Shown: positions 17,118 to 29,429, counted from the first letter of the stretch. The stretch is DNA of 64,000 nt from Pseudorasbora parva (GCF_024679245.1 NC_090172.1:3455946-3519945); one strand, 5' to 3'. Numbers and translations: made by a program. The notes: generated from the sequence alone by a model not told the origin.

Positions 17118-19471
17118 GTATATTTAACGTTGTAATATCTTTAATGTTGATGATCACATTATTGTACATATGAGATCGTTTGTTTCTGCTTCTTCATTGT
17201 CTGTGTTTTGATCAGAAGATTCAGTACTCGTTCAGGAGATGTGTAATGGCGCCCCCTACCGTATAACACTGACAATACGGAAAGCCAAATTCTGTTAAAA
17301 GCGGGGAAAGAGTTAAAATCACGCAGGAAATGACTACAGTAATAGGAAGTGCACATTTATTTATAAAGCAAAAACACCTAAAATGGGCAAGAGTACAAGC
17401 AACGTGAACATTGTATGTGAGTAAGAAAAACTACAGATAAGAATAGAAACGTATGTATCTTATAAAGTCAAGCTAAATTACGTTTTAACCTGTTAACTGT
17501 CACTCCCATTTTGAAAATATACATGAAAATTCACTATCCAAACTTAAATGGTTGCCATTCAAGAATGCTTTGGAATATAGACATAAGTTTGTTCTCATTT
17601 TAAAGAAGACATACAATTTTCATTTTCAAGACATAAAGTATAAAAAAGTTATGGGAGTTTAAATTCACTGTAAATCAAATATACTGTACTAGATATTTAA
17701 TATAATATATATGTTACAAAATAATTTGTACTCTAAAATTACTATCAAATCAAAGCCATGTGTGTAGTAAATTTGTGTTCTATATTTGAAGTTGATATCA
17801 CAAAAATTGAAGTTGTCATGAGATTTTGTTTAGGAGCTGTACCACAAATAGCCACCGGGTGTCATTGAAATTCCATTGATTTTTTTTTAATGCAATTTCC
17901 TGTGTCAAATGTATATATTTTTGTGCAAATATCACAAAACAGTTTGCAGATATAGAACCGTGAGACTGAGACCTTTCTGACGATATGCGTTTTAAGATTA
18001 GAAAAGGTATTTATTATAAAGTAGTTACATAAATATGAAACATGATGACGCCACTTGGGGAGGAGCCCGCTGGAATAATTTAGAGCACCGTTTCCATGGT
18101 TACCCAAGGTCCGCTTTCAAAACGGCTTTCACAGGATGAATCTTGAGCTTGTAAGCTTTCAAACTGTCAACATTAGATCAGGATAAATATAGGATATAAT
18201 TGTTTTAAACATGCAGTGGCAAATGGGCCCACCGGTGGGCCAGTGACAGTTAACAGGTTAAAAGTTTAATAATCAATGTTGAAGAACAAATTTGACCAGT
18301 TATTTATATCTAGTCAAATAGCAAAAAAAACATCATGCTGCGTGCCACCAGGAAACACGCCGTCTGAAAGCCTGTAATAAGTTGGGAATAAATTATATAT
18401 TACAGTGAATCGACGCGATTTTACCCTTTCCGCTTAGTGCGTTTATAATCGCTCACTTATAAGCGCTCACAAACGATATTCCTGCTTGTTCGGTACAGGG
18501 ATGCAAAGGAGCTGAAACTTTCCAGTAAATTTCCCCAAAGTCCTGGAAAGTTTCTGAAACAGTTCCAGCTCATCATTCACTGTTTGAGTGATTTGACTGG
18601 AGAAACACAGAGAAAATCGTCTACTTTTAAAAGTCTGTTTCAAAGTGCTCTTTCTTCTCCGCTTTCATTAGTTATCTTCTATTCTCCACACATTTTCCTT
18701 TCAGGAACGACACCAACTCCTTGTGCTATTGCTTCAAATGCACTAGACCACAATGCATTGCATAAATAAATACATACAGTAATTAGTGTTGAAAATAGGG
18801 TGTAAATTAACAGGAATTGCTTACCATGCAAGATATTGCCCAGAATTAGTTTTTGCCCTTTTGTCTTCATGTTGTGAGCGCAATTATGATAGCTCGGTGT
18901 TGCTTGCGTTGGCAGTTTGCTAGGTTTTGGAACGCAGCCATAATGCTGGTTAAGTGTTTAAACTATTGCCATTTGTCTTACCTCATACGTTTTTCTAGGC
19001 AGTTGGGATTATGGAGTGTGTGTTGAGGAAGTATGAGACCTATGAAAACTTCGAAGAGGCCACAGGGGGCAACTTGCTACCGAAGAGTCAAGTTTGGGCA
19101 GCCACGCGGAAGTACCTACAGAAGGAGGGCTGTGTCGGTGAGGTGTGTGGATATCATCTGAATATACGGTCCTGTTTACAGCTGGTGTTAAGATGTGTTT
19201 CGGTCTATCGGATCACAAGTGGACGACGCTAAATAGGGCTGTAAAATGTTGTGTAAACATTTTGAGCATGTCCGCTTTGGTAGTGTAGACGTTCATGTGA
19301 TCGAATGTGTTCAAAAAGCCACAAAGGACCGTCCGTCTAATGACCTAATGCGTGAACATTAAGGGATGCGTGCTAACCAGGCGGGATTTAAACTTTGTCA
19401 GCTGGAGACCTAAGTTTAGTTTAAAAAAAAAAACTTACCAAGCACAATTTTCTCTCTCCATTCCTGATGTC

Positions 19472-19513
<42 letters not shown>

Positions 19514-20686
19514 CTTTTGGCTGGTCTTGTGTCAGTCAGAGCAGAAACGAAAGCTGATGTTCTCTGTGTTTTTCTATTGTCTCTGCCAGGTTCATATGTA
19601 AACTACATGAGCTTATCTCGTCCATTTGATCGAAAGATCTGAAAACCCGCCCAATTTGGACATATTTGCATGACTTTCTAACATTTACAGATGGAGAATA
19701 TACCTCCATGAAATGTAAGTTATGCACCACATTTATTGATCTGCACAAGTAGCTTCAGAGCATCTGACAGGGCAATCTGCTTTAAACTATACACGTTAAC
19801 TATGTCCATTTTCCCTGCATCAGCTCATTCTGCGTACTCTGCTATTTTTTTATGTCACCCGACCATAGACCCTCCCCTCAAAAAAATCAGGACAGAAGTG
19901 GTTGAAAGTGGACAAGAGACGGATTAAAACACCAGGTGTGAAAGGGAATGTCTCTCTCATCTATTTATGATCCGATCGACCAAAACGCATCTTAATACGA
20001 GGTGTAAACGGGGCCTAAGTTCTTGTGTTTAAGCATCCTGCCAAATAACCAAGGAATAGTAATTTCAGATTCTGTCAACAGGTGGTTGTAAGTCTGTCGG
20101 ATGAGCTTCTGTCGCAAGCAGTAATGATGGTGGAGAGGTGTCGACCAACACTAACTATTAACCTGTCAGGAGCGCGCCAACACTGGCTCGAGGGCATGCT
20201 TAGACATGAGATTGGTATGAACTTTAACTTAAACAGATTTTAGAAGTCATGTCCTAACCTGTGATAAACAACAGGACATTTTGTCAGCCATTTCAATCTT
20301 ACAGTTGTGCTCAAAAGTTTACACACCCCTTGCAGAATCTGCAAAATGTGAATTTTGACAAAGAGGGTTCATACAAAATGATATTTTTATTTGATTTAGT
20401 TCTGTCCTGAATATTTTACATAAAATGTGTTTTACATAGTCCACAAGACAAAAAAAATTGCTGAATTTATTAAGATGATCCATTCAAAAGTTTACACATC
20501 CTTGATTCTTAATATGGTGTGCCGTTCCCTAGATGATCCACAGGTGTGTGTGTGTGTGTGTGTCGTTCCCTGGATGATCCACAGGTGTGTGTGTGTGTGT
20601 GTGTATGTGTGTGTCGTTCCCTGGATGTTCCACGTGTGTGTTTGTCGTTCCCTGGATGATCCACGGCTGTGTGTTTGTGAGAGAGC

Positions 20687-20725
<39 letters not shown>

Positions 20726-20757
20726 GTTCCACAGCTGTGTGTGTGTGTTTGTGAGAG

Positions 20758-20833
<76 letters not shown>

Positions 20834-23800
20834 GTTCCACGGCTGTGTGTGTGTTTTGTGATGGTTGTTCTTGAGTCTCTTGTTTGTCCTGAGCAGTTAA
20901 ACAGACTAACGTTCTTCAGAAAAATCCAGAAAATTCTTCAGTTTTCCAGCATCTTCTACATATGGATCTCAAAATCATAGTCACTTCTGGAAAGGGTTCA
21001 AATATGCAGAAGATGCTGGAAAACTGAAGGATTTTCGAGATTATTTTGAAGAATGTTGGTCAGTTTAACTGCTCAGGACAAACTGTTGCTGTGGATCATC
21101 AGGGAAAGACACACAGTATTACGAATCAAGGTTGTGTAAACTTTTGAACAGGGTAATTTTTATAAGTTCTGCTTTTTTTGTCTTGTTTACATATAGTCCA
21201 CATCCTTTATGTAAAATGTCTTATTCAGGACAGTACTAAATAAAAAACAACATGCATTTTGTACGATCCCTTTTATTTTGCTAAAAAAAATTTGACCCAT
21301 TGACTTCAGGACGGTGGAACCAGAAGTGCTAAAACTCAACTCATTTCTGGGTTTTGGCCAACAACAATACATCACCTCTGCAGAACTCTAGTACATTAAA
21401 GGGTTAGTTCCCCCAAAATGACAATTCTGTCATTAAATACTCCCCAAACCCATAATCCTTTTAATGAAATCAGAGAGATTTCTGTCCCTCCATTGACAGG
21501 CTACGCAACTACCCCTTTTTAAGCCCCAGAAAGGTTGACATCATTAAAGCAATCCATTGGTTTAACATCAGTGTTATGAAGCATTATGAGTGCTTTGTTT
21601 GTGCAAAAAAGCGAATTACCACTTTAATATTTACAATTAATGAATTAATTGTATTCAAGTGTATGCACATTATACTGTCCATGTCCAGAAAGGGAATAAA
21701 AACATCACCACAGTAGTCCATATGAGACATCAGTGGGTTAATTAGAGTCTCTTGAAGCATCCAAAATACATTTGGGTCCAAAAATAACAAAAACTACGAC
21801 TTCGGATCGCCAATGTCACGTGATTTCAGCAGTTTGACACGTGATCCGAATCATGAATCAATACACTGATTCATAACCGTTCAAATCTTTATTTGAGGAT
21901 TGAAAACAAACCCGGAAGAGAAGCCAATGCTGAATAAAGTCGTAGTTTTTGTTATTTTTGGACCCAAATGTATTTCGGATGCTTCAAGAGACTCTAATTA
22001 ACCCACTGATGTCTCATATGGACTACTGTGATGATGTTTTTATTCCCTTTCTGGACATGGACAGTATAGTGTGCATACACTTGCATACGCTCTCGGACTA
22101 AATATAAAATATCTTAAACTGTGTGTGAAGATGAACGGAGGTCTTACGGGTGTGGAGCGACATTAGGGGGAGGAGTTAATGACAGACATTTCATTTCTGG
22201 GTGAACTAACCCTTTATTAATGGCAATTGTGAAATTACATGAATTAATGTGTTTTTCATGCATGAATTCATGATGATCCATAACCATAGCTTTATCCTTT
22301 TTTTGTGAACATAGGAAGCATCAGGATCATGCGTAATACACCATGATTCGTGATGATTTACTCACTTTAGTTAATGTTTTAATTAAGGTGTTGTTCATCC
22401 ATGAAGAAAAAAATTGAACTCCTTAGTTCCTGATGATTCATGAGATATTAATGCATGTAGTAATGCACAAGTCATGCATGAATGCTTGATAATTCATGTA
22501 CCCTTACCGTAAAGTGTTACCAGATCTTCATTTTGGTGATCTCATGAAAAAAGTCTTATGGTTTGGAGTGACATCAGGGTAATTAATGAAATTAATTCAG
22601 TTTCCCAATTTCAATTTCCCCGAATTTTCATTTTTTGGGGACTTAACCATTTAAATATCAGTTCTGATTGGCTCTGACATTGAGCAGCATTTGGTTTTGC
22701 CTTTGGTCTCTAGGCAGTCAAAGACCAAATCTCTTGTTTCTGTTGGGTCACACCCGGTTTTGAACACAGTCTAAAACTATTGATCTTGCTAGACGAGAAA
22801 TATTGTTTTGACATTCTTCTGGTTGGATCTAGCTGCTAGTTGATAATTTTTCATGGTTAATCGTATAGTCTTTTGTGTACAAAACCTGCCCTTCCAGCAA
22901 TTTTCTGGCTTTCGCTCCCAGGCACGCATTACTTACGGGGTGTGAATAACAGCATGCAGCCGTGGGCCACTTCTGTTGGGAGAAAGCAGTTTGGACTGAA
23001 ACCAGCTAATCCTACTGAAGAGGGGCTCGCTAGTCTTCACAGTGTGTTGCTACGGAAACAGCCCTTCCTGTGGCGAGCCGCTCTGCTTTACTATACTGTA
23101 TACCATGCCACAAACATGAGCTTCTGCCAGCTGTTCAGCCATATCGCTCGCTTCGTCCAAGACCCCGCGGTCCGCTGGGAATACTGCCTGCGCGCCAAAC
23201 GAGGACAAACAGATACCTCAAAACCAGGTGAGAGAAGCGCCAGGAATAGAACTGAGAAATGCCAGATTGTGTTTGCTTGAGAAAGACAACATTCTCTGAT
23301 CCACTATTTAAGCTCTGAGACCATCCATCCATTTCTGTCCATCCATTTATCTGTCTGTCCGTCCATCCATTTATCCATCCATCCATCCATCCATTTATCT
23401 GTCCGTCCATCCATTTATCCGTCCATCCATTTATCCATCCATCCATCCATTTATCCGTCTGTCCATCCATCCATTTATCCGTCCGTCCATCCATCCATTT
23501 ATCCATCCATCCATCCATTTATCTGTCCGTCCATCCATCCATTTATCTGTCCGTCCATCCATTTATCCGTTCGTCCATCCATTTATCCGTCCGTCCATCC
23601 ATTTATCCGTCCATCCATCCATTTATCTGTCCGTCCATCCATCCATTTATCCGTCCGTCCATCCATTTATCCGTCCGTCCATCCATTTATCCATCCATCC
23701 ATCCATCCATTTATCCGTCCATCTATTTATCCGTCCATCTATCCATCCATTTATCCGTCCGTCCATCCATTTATCCATCCATCCATCCATTTATCCGTCC

Positions 23801-23848
23801 GTCCATCCATTTATCCATCCATCCATTTATCCGTCCGTCCATCCATTT

Positions 23849-23879
<31 letters not shown>

Positions 23880-25320
23880 TATCCATCCATCCATCCATCC
23901 ATTTATCCGTCCATCTATTTATCCGTCCATCTATCCATCCATTTATCTGTCCGTCCATCCATCCATCCATCCATTTATCCGTCCGTCCATCCATCCATTT
24001 ATCCATCCATCTATCCGTCTATCTATTTATCCATCCACCCGTTTATCTGTTGGTCCATCCATCCATCGATCCATCAAATTATCATCAATCAATCAATCCA
24101 TCAAATTATCATCAATCAATCAATCCATCCATCCATCCTTCCATCTGTCCATCCATCCATTTATCTGTTTGTCCATCCATCCATCCATCCGTTTATCCGT
24201 CCGTCCGTCTATCTATTTATCCATCCACCCGTTTATCTGTTGATCCATCCATCCATCCATCAATAAATCCATCCAATTATCATCAATCAATCAATCAATC
24301 AATCCATCCATCAATCAATCCATCCAATCATCAATCAATCAATCAATCCATCCATCCATCAATCAATCCATCCAATTATCATCAATCAATCCATCCATCC
24401 ATCAATCCATCCAATTATCATCAATCCATCCATCAATCAATCCATCCAATTATCATCAATCAATCCATCCATTCAGCCATCCGTTTATCCGTCCGTCCAT
24501 CCATCCATCCATTTATCCGTCCATCTGTTTATCCATCCGTCCATCCATCCATCATAGACTAATGAACTAGAGCTCACTGAGATGCACCTTATCGGAAACA
24601 TGTTAAAACATGCTAGCAACTGTTAAAACGTCAGCAACATATCCCAGCAATGTGGTGAGACATGCCAAAAATATGCTAGCAACAATAAAACCATATGCTA
24701 TAAACACGTTAAACATGCTAACAGCATGTTAAAACATGGTACAGGCCCCTGGACACTCGGCCTGGCAATGAGATACTCAAATGATTCTTGAAAGTTACTC
24801 AAAGATGCCGTATTAATTTCAATACATTTAAAGTGTTCCCCCTCTGTATGGATAGAAAATGGTTATATTAGAAAATACTATCTATAACCAAAATGTCTAT
24901 GTCCTGGAAAAACAGTTTGGTTACCGTTTCTTTATATTTGTAACATATTTTTTTTGCTTGTGTGTGAACAGGTTGCTTTAGTAAAGATCAGGTCTACCTT
25001 GATGGAATTTTAAGGATTTTACGCCACAGGAGGAACATTGATTTTAAGATATTAACCGCTCTTGGAAAGGCAGGTCCTATTCATGCGTACTGATTTTAAT
25101 GTAATATCCCACATTTTGAATGTATGTACATACCAATTTATGTAATTCCTGTTTTTAGGTTTCCTATGAAGACGTGGAGAGACTTCGGCATTTGGCCGTT
25201 CTAAAAGGCACCAGGATTCCTCACTTCATGCAGGACGATGAGCGTTATCTTCATCACCTCGACCACATCGTCACCGTGAATGAACTGAGCGACGCAGAGC
25301 TTCAAGAGCTCATTCCATGA
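16380..25320 (+). CDS. matcap1: Microtubule-associated tyrosine carboxypeptidase (MATCAP1/KIAA0895L), gene span
   Basis: Six coding exons (16380-17117, 18999-19142, 20082-20214, 22922-23227, 24972-25069, 25159-25320) join in phase into about 526 aa; human MATCAP1 has 471, and the difference lies in a longer disordered N-terminus. The family (DUF1704, zinc metallopeptidase) removes the C-terminal tyrosine of alpha-tubulin on microtubules. The catalytic motif HEIGTH falls at about residues 336-341 (zinc His336 and His341, catalytic Glu337). The likely third zinc ligand is Glu372 in NPTEEG. Other conserved blocks are [65 protein letters not shown] and a C-terminal VPHFMQD-like [11 protein letters not shown]. 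The start at 16380 (MVLDLGEN) is the first in-frame ATG after the acceptor at 16342 and resembles human MLDSGAQ. The last intron uses a GC donor. No disabling change is seen. Confidence 0.93.
17118..18998 (+). other. matcap1 intron 2
   Basis: Contains the TIR element at 17483-18263; the rest is AT-rich with nothing recognised. Confidence 0.6.
17483..18263. mobile_element. TIR element, matcap1 intron 2
   Basis: Ends TTTTAACCTGTTAACTGTCA and TGACAGTTAACAGGTTAAAA are exact inverted copies (20 bp). No transposase. Confidence 0.8.
18999..19142 (+). CDS. matcap1: matcap1 coding exon 2
   Basis: 144 nt, phase 0 at both ends. The acceptor TTTTTCTAG ends at 18998 and the donor is GAG|GTGTGT. Encodes [33 protein letters not shown] and [11 protein letters not shown], close to human AVGIIEAVLEKF...EAATGGQLL...KEGCAGE. 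Confidence 0.93.
19168..20016. mobile_element. TIR element, matcap1 intron 3
   Basis: Imperfect arms of about 45 bp: left CCTGTTTACAGCTGGTGTTA, then TCGGTCTATCGGATCA; right TGATCCGATCGACCAAAACG, then GAGGTGTAAACGGGGCC. It fills nearly the whole intron and includes (CA)n at 19471-19512. Confidence 0.75.
20082..20214 (+). CDS. matcap1: matcap1 coding exon 3 (first half of the zinc motif)
   Basis: 133 nt between TGTCAACAG and ATTG|GTATGA. Encodes [29 protein letters not shown] and [10 protein letters not shown]. It ends inside the metallopeptidase motif: His336, Glu337 and Ile338 are here, and Gly339 is split by the intron. Confidence 0.95.
20305..21300. mobile_element. Palindromic Tc1-type MITE, matcap1 intron 4
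   Basis: The left half (GTGCTCAAAAGTTTACACAC, GTCCACAAGACAAAAAAA) and right half (TTTTTTTGTCTTG, GTGTAAACTTTTGAAC) are inverted. An inner inverted pair surrounds CAGCATCTTCTACATATGG. Short tandem and GA/GT arrays sit between the arms. Exact ends are uncertain. Confidence 0.6.
20524..20850 (+). repeat. Degenerate tandem repeat with (GT)n and (GA)n tracts
   Basis: Four CGTTCCCT-GATGATCCAC units, then two shorter CACGTTCCAC units, each followed by GTGTGT or GAGAGA runs. The reading frames here are low-complexity artefacts. Confidence 0.85.
21396..22216. mobile_element. TIR MITE, same family as 6953-7539
   Basis: Ends TTAAAGGGTTAGTTC and GAACTAACCCTTTA. The right two-thirds match the element after nqo1, including GTATGCAAGTGT-type and CATTAGGGGGAGGAGTTAAT blocks. 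The left arm differs, suggesting a recombinant or composite copy. Confidence 0.8.
22922..23227 (+). CDS. matcap1: matcap1 coding exon 4 (second half of the zinc motif)
   Basis: 306 nt after TTCGCTCCCAG. It completes [13 protein letters not shown] and encodes [14 protein letters not shown] with the predicted third zinc ligand Glu372, then [15 protein letters not shown] and [17 protein letters not shown]. The donor CCAG|GTGAGA splits a Gly codon. Confidence 0.95.
23310..24560 (+). repeat. CCAT-type tetranucleotide array, 1.25 kb, matcap1 intron 5
   Basis: CCAT units with interspersed TTTATCCGTC and TTATCTGTCC variants to about 24050, then CAATCAATC- and AATTATCATCAA-containing variants. The long open frames ([12 protein letters not shown]) are artefacts of the repeat. 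Confidence 0.95.
24590..24740 (+). repeat. Degenerate ACATGCTAGCAAC tandem repeat
   Basis: Variants of AACATGCTAGCAAC and GTTAAAACATG recur about six times. Confidence 0.6.
24972..25069 (+). CDS. matcap1: matcap1 coding exon 5, GC donor
   Basis: 98 nt after TGTGTGAACAG. Encodes [19 protein letters not shown], then [10 protein letters not shown]. The only donor that keeps the frame into the next exon is AAG|GCAGGT, so this 89-bp intron is GC-AG. The GT four bases downstream would shift the frame and meet a stop at once. Confidence 0.9.
25159..25320 (+). CDS. matcap1: matcap1 terminal coding exon 6
   Basis: Starts after TGTTTTTAG and ends at TGA 25318-25320. Encodes [30 protein letters not shown] and [11 protein letters not shown], which line up with the human C-terminus VSYEDVDHLR...RVPHFMQDLARY...EAELGRLLP. 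Confidence 0.94.
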   Translation, partial: VSYEDVERLRHLAVLKGTRIPHFMQDDERYLHHLDHIVTVNELSDAELQELIP

Positions 25321-25756
25321 ACAAACCATCAAACGTGTTTTTTTCAGGATTTCCCAGGCCAAAAAAAAACCAAGTGTCTGCAAAAGTGGGATTTTTAAAA
25401 CATACGATTGATATAATCTTGGATGGTTTATCATGGAAACGTAATTCATGATGATCATCCATAAAAATGTAAGCGTATTACATACAGCATGGTTGTGTCC
25501 AATGATTGACGTAGTAAGTTGCTACATCAAGTGCCATATTACTCAGTACGTCCGTTTACAGAAGCAATGATTGTCTGTTTTGTAAAAACAACATGAATCT
25601 CAGGCATGAAAGACGTGTTTGGATTCTTGGAAACCTGAGGTATGTTCGGAATAGCATACTACCGTACTCGTACTATTCCTGTAGTATACTGTGCACTAGA
25701 CCTGCGTGATTCTGGATTAATTGATAACCACAATTTTTTGGTTTAAAATAGAGATC
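25321..25756. other. matcap1 3' UTR region and convergent intergenic start
   Basis: No AATAAA was seen before 25750; an ATTAAA lies near 25792, inside the next element. No other gene. Confidence 0.4.
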
Positions 25757-27823
25757 ATGATTCTATGGAAGCGGTTCATCCACAATATAAAATTAAAAAA
25801 AGTAATTGTTACTTTTGCATGATATAAATCAGAATTGCGTGATATAAAGTTTATTTCTTGCAACTGTGTTTAAATCTCAATTCTGACTTTATATCACTTA
25901 ATTGCGACTTTATATCGCGCAATTCTGGCTATAACTTGCATTTCGAACTATATCGCGCAATTCTGGCTATCTCTCAATTGCGACTCACGTAATTCTGGCT
26001 ATAACTTGCATTTCGAACTATATCGCGCAATTCTGGCTATCTCTCAATTGCGACTCACGTAATTCTGGCTATAACTTGCAATTCTAACTATAGAGGTCTC
26101 AATTGCGACTTTATATTGCGCAATGCTGACTAACTCGCAATTCTGACTTTATATCTCTCAATTGTGACTTTATTAGGCGACTCAATTAGCCTCTCGCTGA
26201 GCCCCAGCCTTTTTAGTTACTGTTGCTACGTCCGGCAAACAAATGGTCAAACATGACCAGCGCGACAGATTGCCATGATGGGAAGAGGTATACCCGTGCA
26301 TGTCAGCACCCTTTTTGGAGCAATACCTCCGATATCCTCCAGATTGAGGCAAAAGGTGTTACAGTATGCAATGGAGGGATATATTCATAATATAAAAATA
26401 CCCAATGAAGGAGACATGACAGACCAGTCGATCGCAGACTGCTTTCCAGTCGATCGTGGGAGTAAATTGCACTCTGGTTTGCCCTTTCTCTCTCTTCAGC
26501 GTTCCCACGTCTCAGACCTCATATACATACAATATTAACCTGTATAGACATATTATTTCTTGAGTAAAGAAAATGCTGTATTTATAATTTAAAAAACAAA
26601 ACAAGATCACCGATTACGTTATGCGACATGCCTGTTTATGCCTTAATACAGTCGAGAAAGACGACGCATATCCGTGCATTGCAACGCATCTCTAGACCTG
26701 CGAATCGTGTTTTTAACCGCATCCTGCGTGAATGGCCCTAATCTGATTAAAATATAAACAGCGCATTTTTTATTAATAACAATGCTGTTATTTAAACAGT
26801 CAGATTTCCTCTTACATTCAGTTTAGAGCATCAACAGCAAGCCAAAGAGGGCAAGGTTTCAACTAAACTATGCATTTGCATTTTAAACACTTAGCTACAT
26901 TATGTTCTAGATCTGTCCACGCAATAAATGCAGATTGTTAAATGAGCAAGTTTAAGCTAATTTCAAATTGGCATGAATAAAAAAATCTAATCAGAGCTGC
27001 ATATTAACATTTACAAGATATTCACGAATACAACTCCTCAAAATTACCTTAATAGCACGATATTTCTAATATATTTCAAATATTTCTGCCCGTTTTCGTT
27101 CGTGTGACTGCAGCCTCTGCTTTTCTGTTATACAGACTGAAGTAGCGTGAATGCAATCTATAACACACCACGCCGTTATTTTCAGTTAATAATGGAGAAA
27201 ATACAGAAATTTCTGGTAAAAATAATTTCTGGTGTTATTTTTGTGATTGTTTGGGGCATTCTACAGCCCTTCATCAAAACTTACAACACAGAACCCACCT
27301 CAGATTGTCAACGCACAAATCGTAAAAACACTATCAGTTCCTAAATTTGGATTGGGTGGGCAAAGGAGACGTTTGGGTTTGATCAGCCCACGCTGATTTA
27401 CAAACGCTGTGGGCGCACCGCTTCACCATCTGGAGTCGATGTTTATCGGACCTGCTCACATAGTAACGATTGCTATGATGTGTGATTGGACAATGGCTGT
27501 TTTGGGGGAGGGGCCGGCAAAAGGCTAATTTGGACTATACCGCACAATTCTGACTATTGCGGCATTCTGATTATAACTTGAATTCAGACTTTACATCTCA
27601 CAATTCTGACTTTATATCCCTCAATTGTGACGTATATTCTGACTATATCTCCGAATTGCAACTATTACGCAATTGCGATTATCACAATTTCTCTTATATA
27701 TCACACAATCGAGTTTATAACTTTGACTAGAACTAAAAAAGTCAGAATTGTGAGATGTAAAAATTCATAATTATCTTTTAAAATGTTTTATTCTGCGGCG
27801 GACACAAGCTTCCATACGATTCT
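25757..27823. mobile_element. Element with subterminal AATTCTGAC repeats; kin of the end satellite
   Basis: The outer ends are weakly inverted (GATTCTATGGAAGC near 25757; GCTTCCATACGATTC near 27808). Next to each end are diverged tandem units of the type CAATTCTGACTTTATATCTC (25850-26170 and 27540-27720). These are the reverse complement of the 21-bp satellite unit at 56.25-64 kb. About 1.35 kb of unrelated sequence lies between. Confidence 0.6.
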
Positions 27824-28448
27824 CCCACAAATCTGAATAGACAACTAAAAAAAAAGTAATTGCTGTAGTCGATTTAAAAAAATTTTTTTTAATTTGGTTG
27901 AGTGATTGATTCAATGACCCAAGCATAAAGACTTCACTTGTTTCATTACTGGATGTTTTTGAACGAATCTCTTTAACCGTGCAGCTCTAATGTGCACAGA
28001 ATGCACATTTTCTGAATGCATGCAATACATGAACAGTGTAGTACATTATGCCAAAATACAACGGGATGTTATGTGCTGATTTAAACACAATGAAGGGAAC
28101 ATCTACAGCATTGCATACTGGTTTAATATACTCCATGGTAGGCCGTACACTAGTATCCCATTCCGAACGCCGCCATACTCGTGAGAAGCTGAAAGATGGT
28201 CATGTAGCATTTTAACTGCACTCCTAATGTAATGGGCACATACTATATTATCATCACACAAGACAGAAGTATATCAGCACTAAACCCTGACAGTATTTAA
28301 ACCTATGAGCACTTCCTCCGAGGTTCTTTTTAGTTTCTCTTATTTATGTATTTATTATTTGCTTACCTCTTGTATTCACGTTGAGCACTGAGTGTCTGTG
28401 GTATTAGCTTTATGCACAGTAGCAAATGCATTTTTTCAACTTAGTAGG
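27824..28448. other. Intergenic AT-rich sequence
   Basis: Nothing recognised apart from scattered short repeats. Confidence 0.4.
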
Positions 28449-28722
28449 CCTATAGACCTTATGCGCCAGAGAGCGCGCCGCCATTTAGGATTTTGTGGTT
28501 TGCAGTAACTCTGTATATTTCTATGGCTTCGCCATCGAAGAGTAATTAGCTGTTGGATTTACTTACTGTAGAGTTAGCAAGAGTTATCATAAGCATTGTA
28601 ATGTTTGAAGCGGATGTCATAAACCGGGAAGATTTGAAAACGAGCGGTTCATTCATAAATCCGTATTTGTGGTGCAGTGCTGAAAATGGCCGGGGCTACA
28701 TAAGGTCTATAGCAAGCAATGC
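28449..28722. mobile_element. Short TIR element
   Basis: Ends GCCTATAGACCTTATG and CATAAGGTCTATAGC are inverted copies. Confidence 0.6.
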
Positions 28723-29429
28723 AAAAAAGACACCAAGGCTGACTCAATTCCACGTTCTTTAAGAATCTCTTGTGAATAAAAAAACAGCCTCATGTCACTT
28801 TTTTAATTGTAATCAGGGCTTATGAAACACTCCTATCTCGGGATAATCAGTGTTCTGAGAGCACCCTTGGTGGTCTTGATTACCCGTGCTAATGTGACGT
28901 GACACCCTTGTTTAAAGCAGTCCAGCTGGCCAGCTTCCTCACTGTGCATGTTAATATTGCGACGGACTCAGGAAGAATAATGGGAGGTCATGTGGATGTG
29001 CCTTATATGGGTTCAGAACTCGTGTGTCATGGCTACATGTTATATGCTTGAAATTAACATATCCATTTGTATTTATTATCATTGTCAGTACTGCACGAAT
29101 ATTGCACATTTCACATTAAGTTGCTGTTATCTTATTAAAATTATACACTGAAGTCACTAGAATTGTTGTCTGAGTGTTTAATCAAAAAGAAAATCAAGCA
29201 CAACATATTCACTATATTTGGTAAAAAGTGAATCCGCCATGGTGCGAGCACAGCTGGCTTTTAAAGGGAAAGGGAGATGATTGGTTTATTGCACATTACA
29301 CCCAAGACTCATTAAGACACTAGGAATGACCCTTTTTGACCATGAGCCTGCGCACCGACCGTTTTTCCCATCGTTAAACTAGCAAAAGTGGATTCAGACA
29401 GCGGTTTCTGCAGGTTTAGTGAAGGTAAA
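28723..29429. other. Intergenic sequence, nothing recognised
   Basis: AT-rich, no gene or clear repeat boundary. Confidence 0.4.

Noticed and set aside
23135..24562. Long frames over the CCAT array (poly PSI / poly DGWMDK)
   Set aside because: Purely the translation of a tetranucleotide repeat.
25066..25080. Canonical GT donor (GCAG|GTCC) for matcap1 exon 5
   Set aside because: It would shift the frame and give an immediate stop in exon 6; the GC donor keeps all conserved residues.
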